Positions 15,514-23,146 of a stretch of DNA of 33,855 nt are shown piece by piece. Source of the DNA: JBBSMX01 sp038232935 (GTDB lineage: Bacteria; Bacteroidota; Rhodothermia; Rhodothermales; JANQRZ01); the NCBI GenBank assembly GCA_038232935.1, contig JBBSMX010000030.1:1-33855 (forward strand). The letters run 5' to 3'. Each line of letters begins with the position of its first letter. The stretch's first letter is position 1. The position numbers and the translations under genes are program-made. Below the pieces are notes generated by a model. It made no database searches. It was not told the DNA's origin and saw only the letters and a list, made by a program, of their open reading frames with translations.

Positions 15514-16596
15514 ATGCAACTCACCGAGCTCGATGTGTCGGACCTCCGCTTCCGAACGGATGAGGAGGTCCTCCCGGAGATCCGCCACGCCTGCGCTGCG
15601 AACGCTGACCTCGCCCAATTCTACACCCTCGGGTCCAGCGAAGAAGGGCGGTCGCTCTACGGCGTCACGCTCGGCCATGGCCCGCAGACGGTGACGCTCA
15701 TGGCCGGGGCGCACGCCGACGAGCCCGTCGGGCCGGAGACGCTGCGGACGTTCATCCTCGAAAGCCTCGCCAACCGCGATTGGCTGGCCGACGGCGACGG
15801 CTTCGCCGACCTGTTCGAGCGCTTCACCTTCCGCATCATCCCCCACGTCAACCCCGACGGCGAGGCCCGCAACCGGCCATGGATCGACGCCTGGCCCGAT
15901 GTGGAGGCGTACCTCCGGCACCGCGTCCGCGAGCAGCCCGGCCGCGACATCGAGTTCGGCTACCCGGTCATGCGCGAAGAGAACCGGCTCGCCGCGCGCT
16001 TCCTCTTCGACTACTCGCCCCTCGCGCTCCACATGAGCCTGCACGGGATGGGGTTCTCCGAAGGCGCGATGCTCCTCGTCGAGCGCCACTGGGTAGACCA
16101 GACGGAGGCGCTCCGGGCGTCGTTCGTCGAAGCTGCCGCCGGTGCTGGCCTCCGGCTCCACGACCACGACCGCGGCGGGGACAAAGGGTTCGACTACATC
16201 GACCCCGGCTTCTGCACCACGCCGGAGGGGGCCGCGATGCGCTACCACTTCCACGACCGGGGCGATGCCGAGACGGCGAGCAAGTTCTTCTCGTCCTCGA
16301 TGGAATTGGCGCGCATGGCCGGGTACGACGCCAAGCGTCAGCGCCACCCGCTCTGCCTTGTCACTGAGCTACCGCTCTTCGCCATCGAGCGCGGGTACCG
16401 GCACGAGCCCGGCCTGCCCTCGGCTTACCTCGCCCTTCGCGACGAACTGCCGGAGCTACAGCTCAAAGTCCAGCAGGGCCAGTCCGTCCGCGACGAGCTA
16501 GTCCCGTACGAGCTGCGCCCGCTCGACCTCGGCACCGCCGTCCGCCTCCACCTCCACTGCATCGAACTCGGGCTGGAGGCCGTCGAGGGGCCGTAG
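15514..16596 (+). CDS. M14-family zinc carboxypeptidase-like protein
   Basis: A 360-residue protein from ATG 15514 (MQLTELDVSDLRFRTDEEVL). Zinc ligands of the M14 type are visible: H67 and E70 in GAHADEPVG, then H177 in HMSLHG. The IIPHVNPDGEARNR block is the usual substrate-binding segment, and E285 in LVTELP is a good candidate for the catalytic glutamate. There is no signal peptide from this start, so it may act in the cytoplasm. An upstream in-frame ATG at 15400 would add 38 hydrophobic but atypical residues, which I consider untranslated. The substrate is probably a peptide or an amino-acid conjugate. Confidence 0.85.
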   Translation: MQLTELDVSDLRFRTDEEVLPEIRHACAANADLAQFYTLGSSEEGRSLYGVTLGHGPQTVTLMAGAHADEPVGPETLRTFILESLANRDWLADGDGFADLFERFTFRIIPHVNPDGEARNRPWIDAWPDVEAYLRHRVREQPGRDIEFGYPVMREENRLAARFLFDYSPLALHMSLHGMGFSEGAMLLVERHWVDQTEALRASFVEAAAGAGLRLHDHDRGGDKGFDYIDPGFCTTPEGAAMRYHFHDRGDAETASKFFSSSMELARMAGYDAKRQRHPLCLVTELPLFAIERGYRHEPGLPSAYLALRDELPELQLKVQQGQSVRDELVPYELRPLDLGTAVRLHLHCIELGLEAVEGP

Positions 16597-16638
16597 CAGC
16601 GCGGGGCGCGCTAGTGCGAGGGCCGGTTGCTCGGGGCT

Positions 16639-16674
16639 CCCCCTCACCTGTCCCTCTCCCCACAGGGGCGAGGG
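16639..16674. repeat. Interspersed palindromic repeat (CCCTCACC/CTCTCCCC type)
   Basis: In the 216-base spacer between convergent genes. 'cctgtccctctccccacagg' is followed by 'ggcgaggg', a partial palindrome (cctc...gagg, tcccc/gggg-like). This resembles the CCCTCACCC-CTCTCCCC spacer repeats found in many bacterial genomes. No gene is visible here. Confidence 0.5.
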
Positions 16675-16728
16675 CACTCGATCTGAAACGTCGGCGGTAT
16701 TCGATTGGCACGGCCTTCTTTGTCTCGT

Positions 16729-16765
16729 TCTCGCCCCCCTTGGGGGCGAGATGTCCGGCAGGACA
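16729..16765. repeat. Two adjacent hairpins, interspersed repeat
   Basis: A perfect 10-bp inverted repeat TCTCGCCCCC / GGGGGCGAGA (16729-16738, 16742-16751) with a 3-base loop is followed at once by TGTCCGGCAGGACA (16752-16765), a second hairpin. The combined 'ggggcgagatgtccggcagg' string resembles a widespread spacer repeat. It lies between the convergent 15514 and 16813 genes and may also act as a bidirectional terminator, though there is no T-tract. Confidence 0.6.
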
Positions 16766-16812
16766 GAGAGGGGGCACGGTCGGCGACGGCGTATGTGCCA
16801 TCGACCGCAACG

Positions 16813-17076
16813 CTAGCTCTCGTCTGCTTCGTTCAGCTTTTCTTCCAGTGCTTCGTTCAGCTTTTCTTCCAGCAGCGCGCCCGCACGCTGGTAGATCGCG
16901 CCGAGCAGATTCTCGACCTGCTCGATCAGCCCGGACAACTCAGAATCGGTTTCCAAGACGGGATGGATTGCGATGGAGAGGTCGAGCAACTCGGCGATGA
17001 CGCTCGTGCGGTCGAGCACCGAGCACCTCGTAGAAATGGAAGGATCGAGAGGCGTGCGGTTGTTGGGTTCAGGCAC
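16813..17076 (-). CDS. Small helical protein of unknown function
   Basis: Up to 87 residues. GTG 17076 gives MPEPNNRTPLDPSISTRCSV, while GTG 17019, preceded by GAGG, gives a 68-residue version beginning MLDRTSVIAELLDLSIAIHP. The latter starts where the helical part starts and may be the true one. The C-terminus is an amphipathic, probably coiled-coil helix containing LEEKLNEA twice in a row, encoded by a 24-base tandem duplication. It is on the same strand as spmA-spmB, 30 bases after the spmB stop codon, so it may belong to that transcript. I do not recognise the family. Confidence 0.55.
   Translation of the reverse strand: MPEPNNRTPLDPSISTRCSVLDRTSVIAELLDLSIAIHPVLETDSELSGLIEQVENLLGAIYQRAGALLEEKLNEALEEKLNEADES
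16826..16873 (-). repeat. 24-bp tandem duplication in coding sequence
   Basis: Units 16826-16849 and 16850-16873 differ at only one base, and each encodes LEEKLNEA. In-frame, it extends the predicted C-terminal helix by about two turns. The near identity suggests a recent duplication. Confidence 0.9.
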
Positions 17077-17106
17077 GGCGGGAGCGGTTGATCCGGGGGC
17101 GGGGGA

Positions 17107-17649
17107 TTAACTGAACAGCAGCCGGACGGCCCACACAGCCACGACCATCGCGGCGAAGTCGGCGACGAGGCCGGCGGGGACGGCGTGCCGCGTCTTCTTG
17201 ATGCCGATCGCGCCGAAGTAGACCGCGATCACGTAGAACGTCGTCTCCGTCGAGCCGAACATCGTGGCGGCCATCTTGACCAGGATGGAGTCCTCGCCGT
17301 ACTGATTGATCATATCGACGACGATCCCGGCCGAGCCCGAGCCCGTGAGCGGTCGGACGATGGCCATCGGCAGCACCTCGGCCGGGAAGCCGATCAGCCC
17401 GAGCACCGGCCGGAGCAGGCCGATCAGGAAGTCCATCGCCCCGCTCGCCCGGAACATCCCGATGGCGAACAGGATCGCGACGAGGTAGGGGATGATGCGG
17501 ACGGCCACCTGAAAGCCCTCTTTCGCGCCTTCGACGAAGCTCTCGTAGACGGGGACTTTTTTGTACAACCCATAGAGTGGGAAGCCGACGATGATGGCCG
17601 GCAGGACGAAGTAGGAGAGGAGACTGATTGCTTCACGAAGGGCTTCCAT
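17107..17649 (-). CDS. spmB: Spore maturation protein B-like membrane protein
   Basis: A 180-residue integral membrane protein from ATG 17649 (MEALREAISLLSYFVLPAII). The motifs KVPVYESFVEGAKEGF, IIPYLVAILFAIGMFRASGA, RPLTGSGSAGIVVDMI and FGSTETTFYVIAVYFGAIGI are diagnostic of SpmB (nucleoside-recognition/Gate domain). In Bacillus the SpmA/SpmB pair affects spore core dehydration, but homologues are common in non-sporulating bacteria, where the transported compound or role is unknown. It follows spmA by 49 bases. No other sporulation gene is present here. Confidence 0.92.
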   Translation of the reverse strand: MEALREAISLLSYFVLPAIIVGFPLYGLYKKVPVYESFVEGAKEGFQVAVRIIPYLVAILFAIGMFRASGAMDFLIGLLRPVLGLIGFPAEVLPMAIVRPLTGSGSAGIVVDMINQYGEDSILVKMAATMFGSTETTFYVIAVYFGAIGIKKTRHAVPAGLVADFAAMVVAVWAVRLLFS

Positions 17650-17698
17650 TGGAGTACGAGTCGGGGCGTAGAGGGACGGAGAGCAGGGCGGAGAGGCG

Positions 17699-18733
17699 TC
17701 AGGTGACCGGCGGCGGCGGCCTCGTTTCTGCATCCTCTGGGTCTGTCGATCCCCCGTCGAGCGCGAGGCGGTTGGGATTGGAGGCGCGCGACTTCGGGAG
17801 CTGGGCGAACAGCTTGGCTGCGAGGATGGCGACGGCGAGCGAGACGCCCGTCGTGATCCAGATGGCGAAGATGAGCTCGTTGATCTGCAGGCCCATCAGC
17901 GCGAGCAGCAGCACCGGCGGGACGAGCTGAACGCTCGCCGTGTTGATGGCGAGCAGCATCACCATCGAGTCCGTCGCCGTGTCGTCGGTGGGGTTGAGCG
18001 TCTGCAACTCCTCCATCGCTTTGATTCCGAACGGCGTGGCCGCGTTGCCGAGCCCGAACACGTTCGCGGCCATGTTGAGCGCGATCATCCCGAAGGCGGG
18101 GTGGTCGGCGGGGATGTCGGGGAAGAGCGGGCGGAGGACGGGCCGGACGAGCTTGACGAGCGAGTAGATGATGCCCGAGTCCTCGGCGATTTGCAGCAGG
18201 CCGAGGAAGAGCGCGAGCACGCCGATCAGGCTCAGCGCGATGCTCGCCGCCGTCTCGGCGAAGTCGAGCGCGGCCCCGGCAATCGCGTTCATCTTGACGA
18301 ACCGCACCTGCGGGAAGTCGAGCGCGACGGGTACCGTTGCCGCCCCTGGCGAGGCCGGCAGCGCACCGACGAGCGTGCCCTGGAGCTGCTCGTCGCGCGA
18401 GTTGGTGAAGTCGCGCGTCGTGGCGAGCGGTTCGGGGAGGTTGGCCCCCTCGGCGAAGCGGACTTGCAGGCCTTCGCGTGTGCGGATGAGCGTGGCGTCG
18501 TAGGCGGAGTCCGGCCTTGCCTCGGTCCCGTAGAACGTTCCGAACGTAGCCGGGTCGATGCGGACGGTGACGGGGGTGCGGCGGGCTCCGGGGTCGTACC
18601 CCTCGGGGAAGACGAGGGCGACGGGGAGGTCGGCGTCGTTGCGGAAGGTGTCGCGCGTGAGGTCGCGGACGTCGTAGAAGAGGGCGAACACGAGGCTGAA
18701 GACGATCAGCCCGGCCCAGATGTAGTTCAGCAT
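17699..18733 (-). CDS. spmA: Spore maturation protein A-like membrane protein
   Basis: A 344-residue protein from ATG 18733 (MLNYIWAGLIVFSLVFALFY). It starts with a membrane segment, then has a roughly 120-residue soluble insert (DLPVALVFPEGYDPGARRTP and onward), then the SpmA core: MNAIAGAALDFAETAASIAL, LIGVLALFLGLLQIAEDSGI, PAFGMIALNMAANVFGLGNA, ATPFGIKAMEELQTLN and SMVMLLAINTASVQLVP. Bacillus SpmA is about 200 residues, so the insert between the first membrane segment and the Gate domain explains the extra length. The gene is divergent from the PPC-domain gene at 18884. An earlier start at 18817 would add an unlikely extension. Confidence 0.92.
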   Translation of the reverse strand: MLNYIWAGLIVFSLVFALFYDVRDLTRDTFRNDADLPVALVFPEGYDPGARRTPVTVRIDPATFGTFYGTEARPDSAYDATLIRTREGLQVRFAEGANLPEPLATTRDFTNSRDEQLQGTLVGALPASPGAATVPVALDFPQVRFVKMNAIAGAALDFAETAASIALSLIGVLALFLGLLQIAEDSGIIYSLVKLVRPVLRPLFPDIPADHPAFGMIALNMAANVFGLGNAATPFGIKAMEELQTLNPTDDTATDSMVMLLAINTASVQLVPPVLLLALMGLQINELIFAIWITTGVSLAVAILAAKLFAQLPKSRASNPNRLALDGGSTDPEDAETRPPPPVT

Positions 18734-18797
18734 CGGCGGAGAGGCGAGAGGAGAGGCGTGCGGGGCTGTAGGTACGGAGGAGGACACGAGACGCGCA

Positions 18798-18833
18798 AGC
18801 GCGTACGGAATTATCAAGCGTACGCGGAATTAT
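18798..18833. promoter_or_regulatory. Tandem repeat in the spmA/18884 divergent spacer
   Basis: 'aagcgcgtacggaattat' (18798-18814 region) is followed three bases later by 'aagcgtacgcggaattat' (18816-18833). Each copy contains a GCGTACG-like half-palindrome and GGAATTAT. The location between two divergent genes suits an operator or paired promoter elements. Function is inferred from position only. Confidence 0.35.
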
Positions 18834-18883
18834 GCCGACGCTGTATCTTCCTGATCTTCCTGCCTCACTCTCCAACGTGCCCC

Positions 18884-19576
18884 ATGAAATTGCTGATTCT
18901 AGTCGGCTTGATCGCCGGCTTTGCCACGCCCCTCGCCGCTCAGACGTTCTCCGGCACCCTCGCGCCCGGCGATGCGACCCGCGACTTCGGCGAGCTGTAC
19001 GACGCGTACAACTTCGATGCAAAGAACGGTCAGCAGGTGACCGTCCGCCTCGAAGGCGACCCCGAGCTCGACACCTACCTCATCGTCCGCTCCCCGTCCG
19101 GTACCGAGTGGACCAACGACGACTTCGAGGGGTCGAACATCTCTCAGGTTTCTCTCGTCGCGGGCGAGGCCGGGGCGTGGAGCGTGTGGGCCTCGGCCTA
19201 CAACAGCGAACAGCGCGGGGCCTACACCCTCGTGATCACCCCCGGCGGGATCGCTACGGTCACGACCCTCCAGGGCCGCCTCGACCCGAGCGACCAGCAG
19301 ACCATCAAGGGCGAGTTTTACGACACGCTCCCCATCGACGCGCCCGACCGCGGGTCCTTCGCCGTCGAACTCCTCAGCTACGGCTTCGACGGCTTCCTCC
19401 GCGTGACCGCCCCGAACGGCCAGCAATGGCGCAACGATGATGCCGGCTCGACCTCCCTCGCCCGCCTCGAAAACCTCGTCGGTGCCCCCGGCGACTGGAC
19501 GGTGGACGTGACGACGGTCGGGGCCGGCGAGGTGGGCGCGTACGACGTCCGCGTGCTCGCCTTCCCCGAGGAGTAA
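18884..19576 (+). CDS. Secreted protein with two PPC-like domains
   Basis: A 230-residue protein with a signal peptide (MKLLILVGLIAGFATPLAAQ). The mature part consists of two similar beta-rich units of about 100 residues. The first runs TFSGTLAPGDATRDFGELYD ... DPELDTYLIVRSPSGTEWTN ... GAYTLVITP, the second LQGRLDPSDQQTIKGEFYDT ... FDGFLRVTAPNGQQWRND ... GAYDVRVLAFPEE. This is the pattern of bacterial pre-peptidase C-terminal (PPC) domains, usually attached to secreted enzymes, but here there is no enzyme domain. Probably periplasmic or extracellular; it may bind protein or carbohydrate. It is convergent with uvrC. Confidence 0.8.
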   Translation: MKLLILVGLIAGFATPLAAQTFSGTLAPGDATRDFGELYDAYNFDAKNGQQVTVRLEGDPELDTYLIVRSPSGTEWTNDDFEGSNISQVSLVAGEAGAWSVWASAYNSEQRGAYTLVITPGGIATVTTLQGRLDPSDQQTIKGEFYDTLPIDAPDRGSFAVELLSYGFDGFLRVTAPNGQQWRNDDAGSTSLARLENLVGAPGDWTVDVTTVGAGEVGAYDVRVLAFPEE

Positions 19577-19637
19577 AACGCGAGGCGTGATTTCATCCCC
19601 ACCGTTTAGTGCGGGCATCCTGACGCATCACGCTCTA

Positions 19638-21557
19638 TCACGGCACGTCGCCCGTCGGGGGTGGTCCGGCGGGGATCTGTTCGGACGCGACGGCGTGGGC
19701 GTCCGGCGTGGCCTTGCCCTCTTCGGTGCGGAAGTAGCCGTGGACGCGGCTCGCGAGGCTCGGCCCGACGACTTCGCTGAGCGCCTCTTCGGTCGCGGCC
19801 TCGACGCGCTTAACCGAGCCGAACGTGGTCAGCAGTTTCTTGACCGTCTTCGCGCCGACGCCTTCGATCTCCATCAGCTCGGAGTGCAGCGTGCTTTTCT
19901 GGCGCTGCTTCCGCTGCGCGGTGATGGCGAAGCGGTGCGCCTCGTCGCGTACGCGCTGCAACAGCCGTAGCGCCGAGGACGTGCGCGGGATCATGATCGC
20001 CTGCGAGTCGCCGGGGAAGAACACCTCTTCGAGCCGCTTCGCGAGGCCGACGACGGGGAACTTGCCGTACACGTCCACCGCCCGCAGCGACTCGACGGCC
20101 GACGAGAGCTGCCCTTTCCCACCGTCGATCACGACGAGGTCCGGCCACGGGCCGTTCTCTTCGAGCGTCTTCCGGTAGCGCCGCTGGATCACTTCGCGCA
20201 TCGACTGAAAGTCGTCGGGCTTGCCGCTCTCCACCGTGCGGATCTTGAACGTGCGGTACTCCGACTTCTTCGGCTTGCCGTCCTCGAACACCACGCACGA
20301 GGCGACGGTGCCCGTCCCGCCGAGGTGGGAGATGTCGAAACACTCGATCCGGCGCGGCGGGTGCTTCAGCCGGAGATCGCGCTGGAGCGACTTCACGGAC
20401 TTGGGGATGTAGTCCTCGTCGGCCTTGGCCTTCTGCAGCTTCCACTCGCCGACGAGCAGGCGCGCGTTGGCCTCGACCATCCGGATCAGGCTGGCCTTGT
20501 CGCCGCGCTCGGGTACGCGGAGCTCGACGATGCGCCCGCGCCCTTCGCGGAGGACGGTGGCGAGCGGCTCGGGGTCGGAGGGCGCGTGGCTGACGAGGAC
20601 TTCGTCGGGGAAAAAATTAGCGTCGGTGTAGTGGTCTTCGAGCAGGCGTTGCATCAGGTCCGCGTCAGGAACGTCCTCGATGGGGCGGATGACCTTGTGC
20701 TGGCGGCCGATGATCTTCCCCTCCCGCATCTTGAAGAGGACGCCGATGGCGACGTTGTCCTCGCGGTCCTCGGCGAGGGCGAAGAGGTCGCGGTCGGCCA
20801 TGTCCTCGGCGACGACTTTCTGCTTCTCCGAGTACTTCTCGAGCGCCCGCACCCGGTCGCGGTACGCGGCGGCCTCCTCGAACTGCTTGTCGGCGGCGAG
20901 CCGCTGCATCTCGTCCTTCAGCAGGCCGATCAGCTCCTTCGTCTTCCCGTTGAGCAGCTTCTCGATCTGCCGGATGGTGCTGTTGTAGTGCGCCTCGCTC
21001 TCATAGCCGACGCACGGGGCGGCGCACTTCTGGATGTGGTAGTCGAGGCAAGGCTGGAACTTGCCCGCCTGAATGTTGCCCTCGGAAAGGTAGAGCGAGC
21101 ACGAACGGAGCTTGAAGATCTCTTTGATCGTCTTCAGAGCGATCTTCATGCTCTTCACGTCGGTGTACGGCCCGAAATATTTGGAGCCGTCCTTTTTGAC
21201 GCGGCGCGTGGGGAAGACGCGCGGGAAGCGCTCGTTCTTGATGCAGATGTAGGGGTAGGTCTTGTCGTCCTTGAGGTTGATGTTGTAGCGAGGCTTGAGG
21301 CGCTTGATGAGGTTGTTCTCGAGAATCAGTGCCTCGGCCTCGGTGTCGGTGACGATGATCTCGACGTCCTCGATCTTCGAGACGAGGATGCGCAGCCGGG
21401 CCTCGCGCGGGCGCGACTCCTGGAAGTAGCTCCGCACGCGGCTACGGAGGTTCTTCGCCTTCCCGACGTAGAGCACGGTGCCCTCGGCGTCTTTGTGCTG
21501 GTAGACGCCGGGGCCAGTGGGGAGATGGGCGAGCTTGTCGGCGAGCGCGTCGTTCAT
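19638..21557 (-). CDS. uvrC: Excinuclease ABC subunit C
   Basis: A 639-residue UvrC, the double-incision nuclease of nucleotide-excision repair that acts with UvrA and UvrB. The N-terminal GIY-YIG domain has GVYQ (17-20) and YVGKAKNLRSR (30-40). A cysteine-containing linker (CLDYHIQKCAAPCVGY) follows, then the UVR motif (KQFEEAAAYRDRVRALEKYS), the RNase-H-like endonuclease domain with IECFDISHLGGTGTVASCVV, VVIDGGKGQLSSA and RDEAHRFAI, and C-terminal helix-hairpin-helix EIEGVGAKTVKKLLTTFGSV. Length is normal and all sections are intact. ATG 21557 (MNDALADKLAHLPTGPGVYQ) is preferred over a start 57 bases further upstream because it fits the family. The upstream spacer is full of interspersed repeats. 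Confidence 0.97.
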   Translation of the reverse strand: MNDALADKLAHLPTGPGVYQHKDAEGTVLYVGKAKNLRSRVRSYFQESRPREARLRILVSKIEDVEIIVTDTEAEALILENNLIKRLKPRYNINLKDDKTYPYICIKNERFPRVFPTRRVKKDGSKYFGPYTDVKSMKIALKTIKEIFKLRSCSLYLSEGNIQAGKFQPCLDYHIQKCAAPCVGYESEAHYNSTIRQIEKLLNGKTKELIGLLKDEMQRLAADKQFEEAAAYRDRVRALEKYSEKQKVVAEDMADRDLFALAEDREDNVAIGVLFKMREGKIIGRQHKVIRPIEDVPDADLMQRLLEDHYTDANFFPDEVLVSHAPSDPEPLATVLREGRGRIVELRVPERGDKASLIRMVEANARLLVGEWKLQKAKADEDYIPKSVKSLQRDLRLKHPPRRIECFDISHLGGTGTVASCVVFEDGKPKKSEYRTFKIRTVESGKPDDFQSMREVIQRRYRKTLEENGPWPDLVVIDGGKGQLSSAVESLRAVDVYGKFPVVGLAKRLEEVFFPGDSQAIMIPRTSSALRLLQRVRDEAHRFAITAQRKQRQKSTLHSELMEIEGVGAKTVKKLLTTFGSVKRVEAATEEALSEVVGPSLASRVHGYFRTEEGKATPDAHAVASEQIPAGPPPTGDVP

Positions 21558-21688
21558 CGAGCCGAGGCAGGGGAGTGAGGCGGAATCAGCGAGGATAACG
21601 GGTCGGGGTGACACCCTGATGCCGTACCCGCCGTGCGTCGGGTGTGATCCCGCGTGGCCTACCCCCGGTCCAGCCCGCGGTCACGGTG

Positions 21689-21716
21689 CCTGTCCTGAGC
21701 GCAGCCGAAGGGCTCG
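21689..21716. repeat. Interspersed repeat 'CCTGTCCTGAGC...CCGAAGGG'
   Basis: The string cctgtcctgagcgcagccga followed by agggctcg is a short repeat unit that I recognise from many bacterial genomes. A close relative, with 'cctgagcctgccgaaggg', lies inside the S8 protease at 27531-27548. It is in the 323-base spacer between uvrC and the epimerase fusion gene, which contains no gene that I can support. Confidence 0.6.
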
Positions 21717-21746
21717 GTTCGGAACCCGCCGTCATTCCAAGCTCGC

Positions 21747-21871
21747 TGTCATGGCGAGCGGAGCGAAGCAATCCCCAAAGGGAAAGACGAGGTCAGGAGA
21801 GTAACTACATTTCGCCATGCGAACTACTTCTGTGGGGAGATTGCTTCGTCGCTCCGCTCCTCGCAATGACA
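21747..21871. repeat. Inverted pair of ~35-bp interspersed repeats
   Basis: Copy A at 21747-21777 begins tgtcatggcgagcggagcga; copy B at 21833-21871 begins tggggagattgcttcgtcgc and ends caatgaca. Apart from small gaps, B is the reverse complement of A, so the RNA can fold into a long hairpin with a roughly 55-base loop. These are copies of the widespread 'TGTCATTGCGAGGAGCGAAGCAATC' spacer repeat type. The pair lies ten bases after the stop codon of the 21881 gene (minus strand) and upstream of uvrC. It could terminate or stabilise the transcript. Confidence 0.8.
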
Positions 21872-21880
21872 GGGGGGGCT

Positions 21881-23059
21881 CTACCGTCGCTCCAGCAAAA
21901 AGTCCGTTACGAGGCCCGCGAACCGCTCGGGGGCCACGCCCTGGATCGGGTGGTCGAGGCCGGGGTGGATGGCGAGGCGGGCGTCGGGGAGGGCGCGCCA
22001 CAGGTTGAGGGCGTGCTCGATGCGGAAGTAGCGGTCGCGGTCGCCGGCGGAGACGAGCGTCGGCGCGGCGATCAGGCTCAGCCGGTCGTCTTCCAGCCGG
22101 CGGCCGGGGAGGGCTTCGGTGAAGGCAATCATCCGCGTCGCCAGGCTTTGCCAGCGATCCGCGCCGTGCGTCTGCTCCAGCCGCTCGGCCCAGCGCGGCG
22201 CGACGCCAGCCATGCTCTCAGGGTCCATCCCGCCCGTCATCACTGTGACCTCATCCGCGTTCCACTGTACGTTCATCGCGTGGACCGCGAGGCACTCGAT
22301 CCGTTCGGGATAGTTCAGCGCGAGGTAGAGCGCGACGGAGCCGCCCATCGAGAACCCGAAGAGGCGCGTCCGGTCGAGCCCGGCGTGGTCGAGTACGGCG
22401 GTGATGCCCTCAGCGAAGAACTCCATCGTCAGGAGGGATTCTTCAGGGAAGTCGTCCGAACGCCCGTGCGCGGCGAAGTCTACGGCGATGGTCTTGAAAC
22501 GTCGCTGGAAATAGGGGAGGAGCCGCCGCGTCTCCATCTCCGTCGAGCCGAGCGCGGCGTGGAGGATCACGAGCGGCGGCGCGTCCTCGGGGCCACCGAC
22601 GTAGTAGGCGATCCGGCCGTCGCGGAACGGCGCGAACGTGGGCGTCAGTGGTTCGGGCGCGTGCTGGCAGAACTCGACGAGCACGCCGCCGGTGGATTTC
22701 GGGTGGACGAAGAAGATCAGCTTCTCGTCCGCCCCGCGCTTGGGTTCGTCGCTGAGCAGGCGGAAGCCTTCGTCGCGGAGCCGCTGCAGCGTGGCGTGGA
22801 TGTCGCGGACCTCGAAAGCGACGTGGTGCAGCCCCTCGCCCCGCTTCTCGATGAACGACGCGATGGGCGACTCCGGCCGCGTCGCTTCGAGCAATTCCAG
22901 CTTCGCCCCGCCCGCCTCCATAAACACCGTCTCGACGCCCTCGCTCTCGACGCGCTCGCGTTTGTACGGCTGGTAGCCGAACAGGCGTCCGTAGAGGTCG
23001 GTGGCGGCGTCGGCGTCGCGGACGGCGATGCCGAGGTGTTCGAGGCGGGGCAGCAGCAT
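21881..23059 (-). CDS. Methylmalonyl-CoA epimerase-like domain fused to alpha/beta hydrolase
   Basis: A 392-residue protein in two parts. Residues 1-135 resemble methylmalonyl-CoA epimerase, a vicinal-oxygen-chelate (glyoxalase) fold: LEHLGIAVRDADAATDLYGR with H8, EAGGAKLELLE (E49/E55), EGLHHVAFEVRDI with H79, and STGGVLVEF with E129, the usual metal and substrate ligands. Residues 145-392 are an alpha/beta hydrolase: GFSMGG with nucleophile S237, SAGDRD with D340 and GLDHPIQG with H370, a complete triad. Standalone epimerases end at about residue 135, so this is a true fusion in one uninterrupted frame. The epimerase part suggests propionate/methylmalonyl-CoA metabolism. The hydrolase could act on a CoA thioester or related ester, which is inference. 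A strong hairpin lies between this gene and the next gene upstream. Confidence 0.85.
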   Translation of the reverse strand: MLLPRLEHLGIAVRDADAATDLYGRLFGYQPYKRERVESEGVETVFMEAGGAKLELLEATRPESPIASFIEKRGEGLHHVAFEVRDIHATLQRLRDEGFRLLSDEPKRGADEKLIFFVHPKSTGGVLVEFCQHAPEPLTPTFAPFRDGRIAYYVGGPEDAPPLVILHAALGSTEMETRRLLPYFQRRFKTIAVDFAAHGRSDDFPEESLLTMEFFAEGITAVLDHAGLDRTRLFGFSMGGSVALYLALNYPERIECLAVHAMNVQWNADEVTVMTGGMDPESMAGVAPRWAERLEQTHGADRWQSLATRMIAFTEALPGRRLEDDRLSLIAAPTLVSAGDRDRYFRIEHALNLWRALPDARLAIHPGLDHPIQGVAPERFAGLVTDFLLERR

Positions 23060-23095
23060 GAAAAGCGTGGGGGAGAGTCGGTGGGGAGTAAACGC

Positions 23096-23122
23096 GAAGG
23101 GCGCAGCCGCGCTGCGCCCTTC
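23096..23122 (-). terminator. Strong hairpin downstream of the 23147 gene
   Basis: A 12-base-pair perfect stem GAAGGGCGCAGC / GCTGCGCCCTTC with a three-base loop lies 24 bases after the stop codon of the minus-strand gene at 23147. On the minus strand only a short 'gcgttt' follows, so it is a weak intrinsic terminator by the T-tract rule, but the stem is strong and well placed. Confidence 0.7.
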
Positions 23123-23146
23123 AAACGTCGGAGAGGTCGGTCGGGC

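Noticed and set aside
16826..16873. Tandem repeat as a start of a CRISPR-like array
   Set aside because: Only two directly adjacent units without spacers, inside a coding frame.
17107..18733. Evidence of sporulation
   Set aside because: SpmA/SpmB homologues are widespread in non-sporulating bacteria and no other sporulation gene is present.
20325..21578. A 417-codon open frame antisense to uvrC
   Set aside because: Shadow frame without recognisable domains; uvrC is certain.
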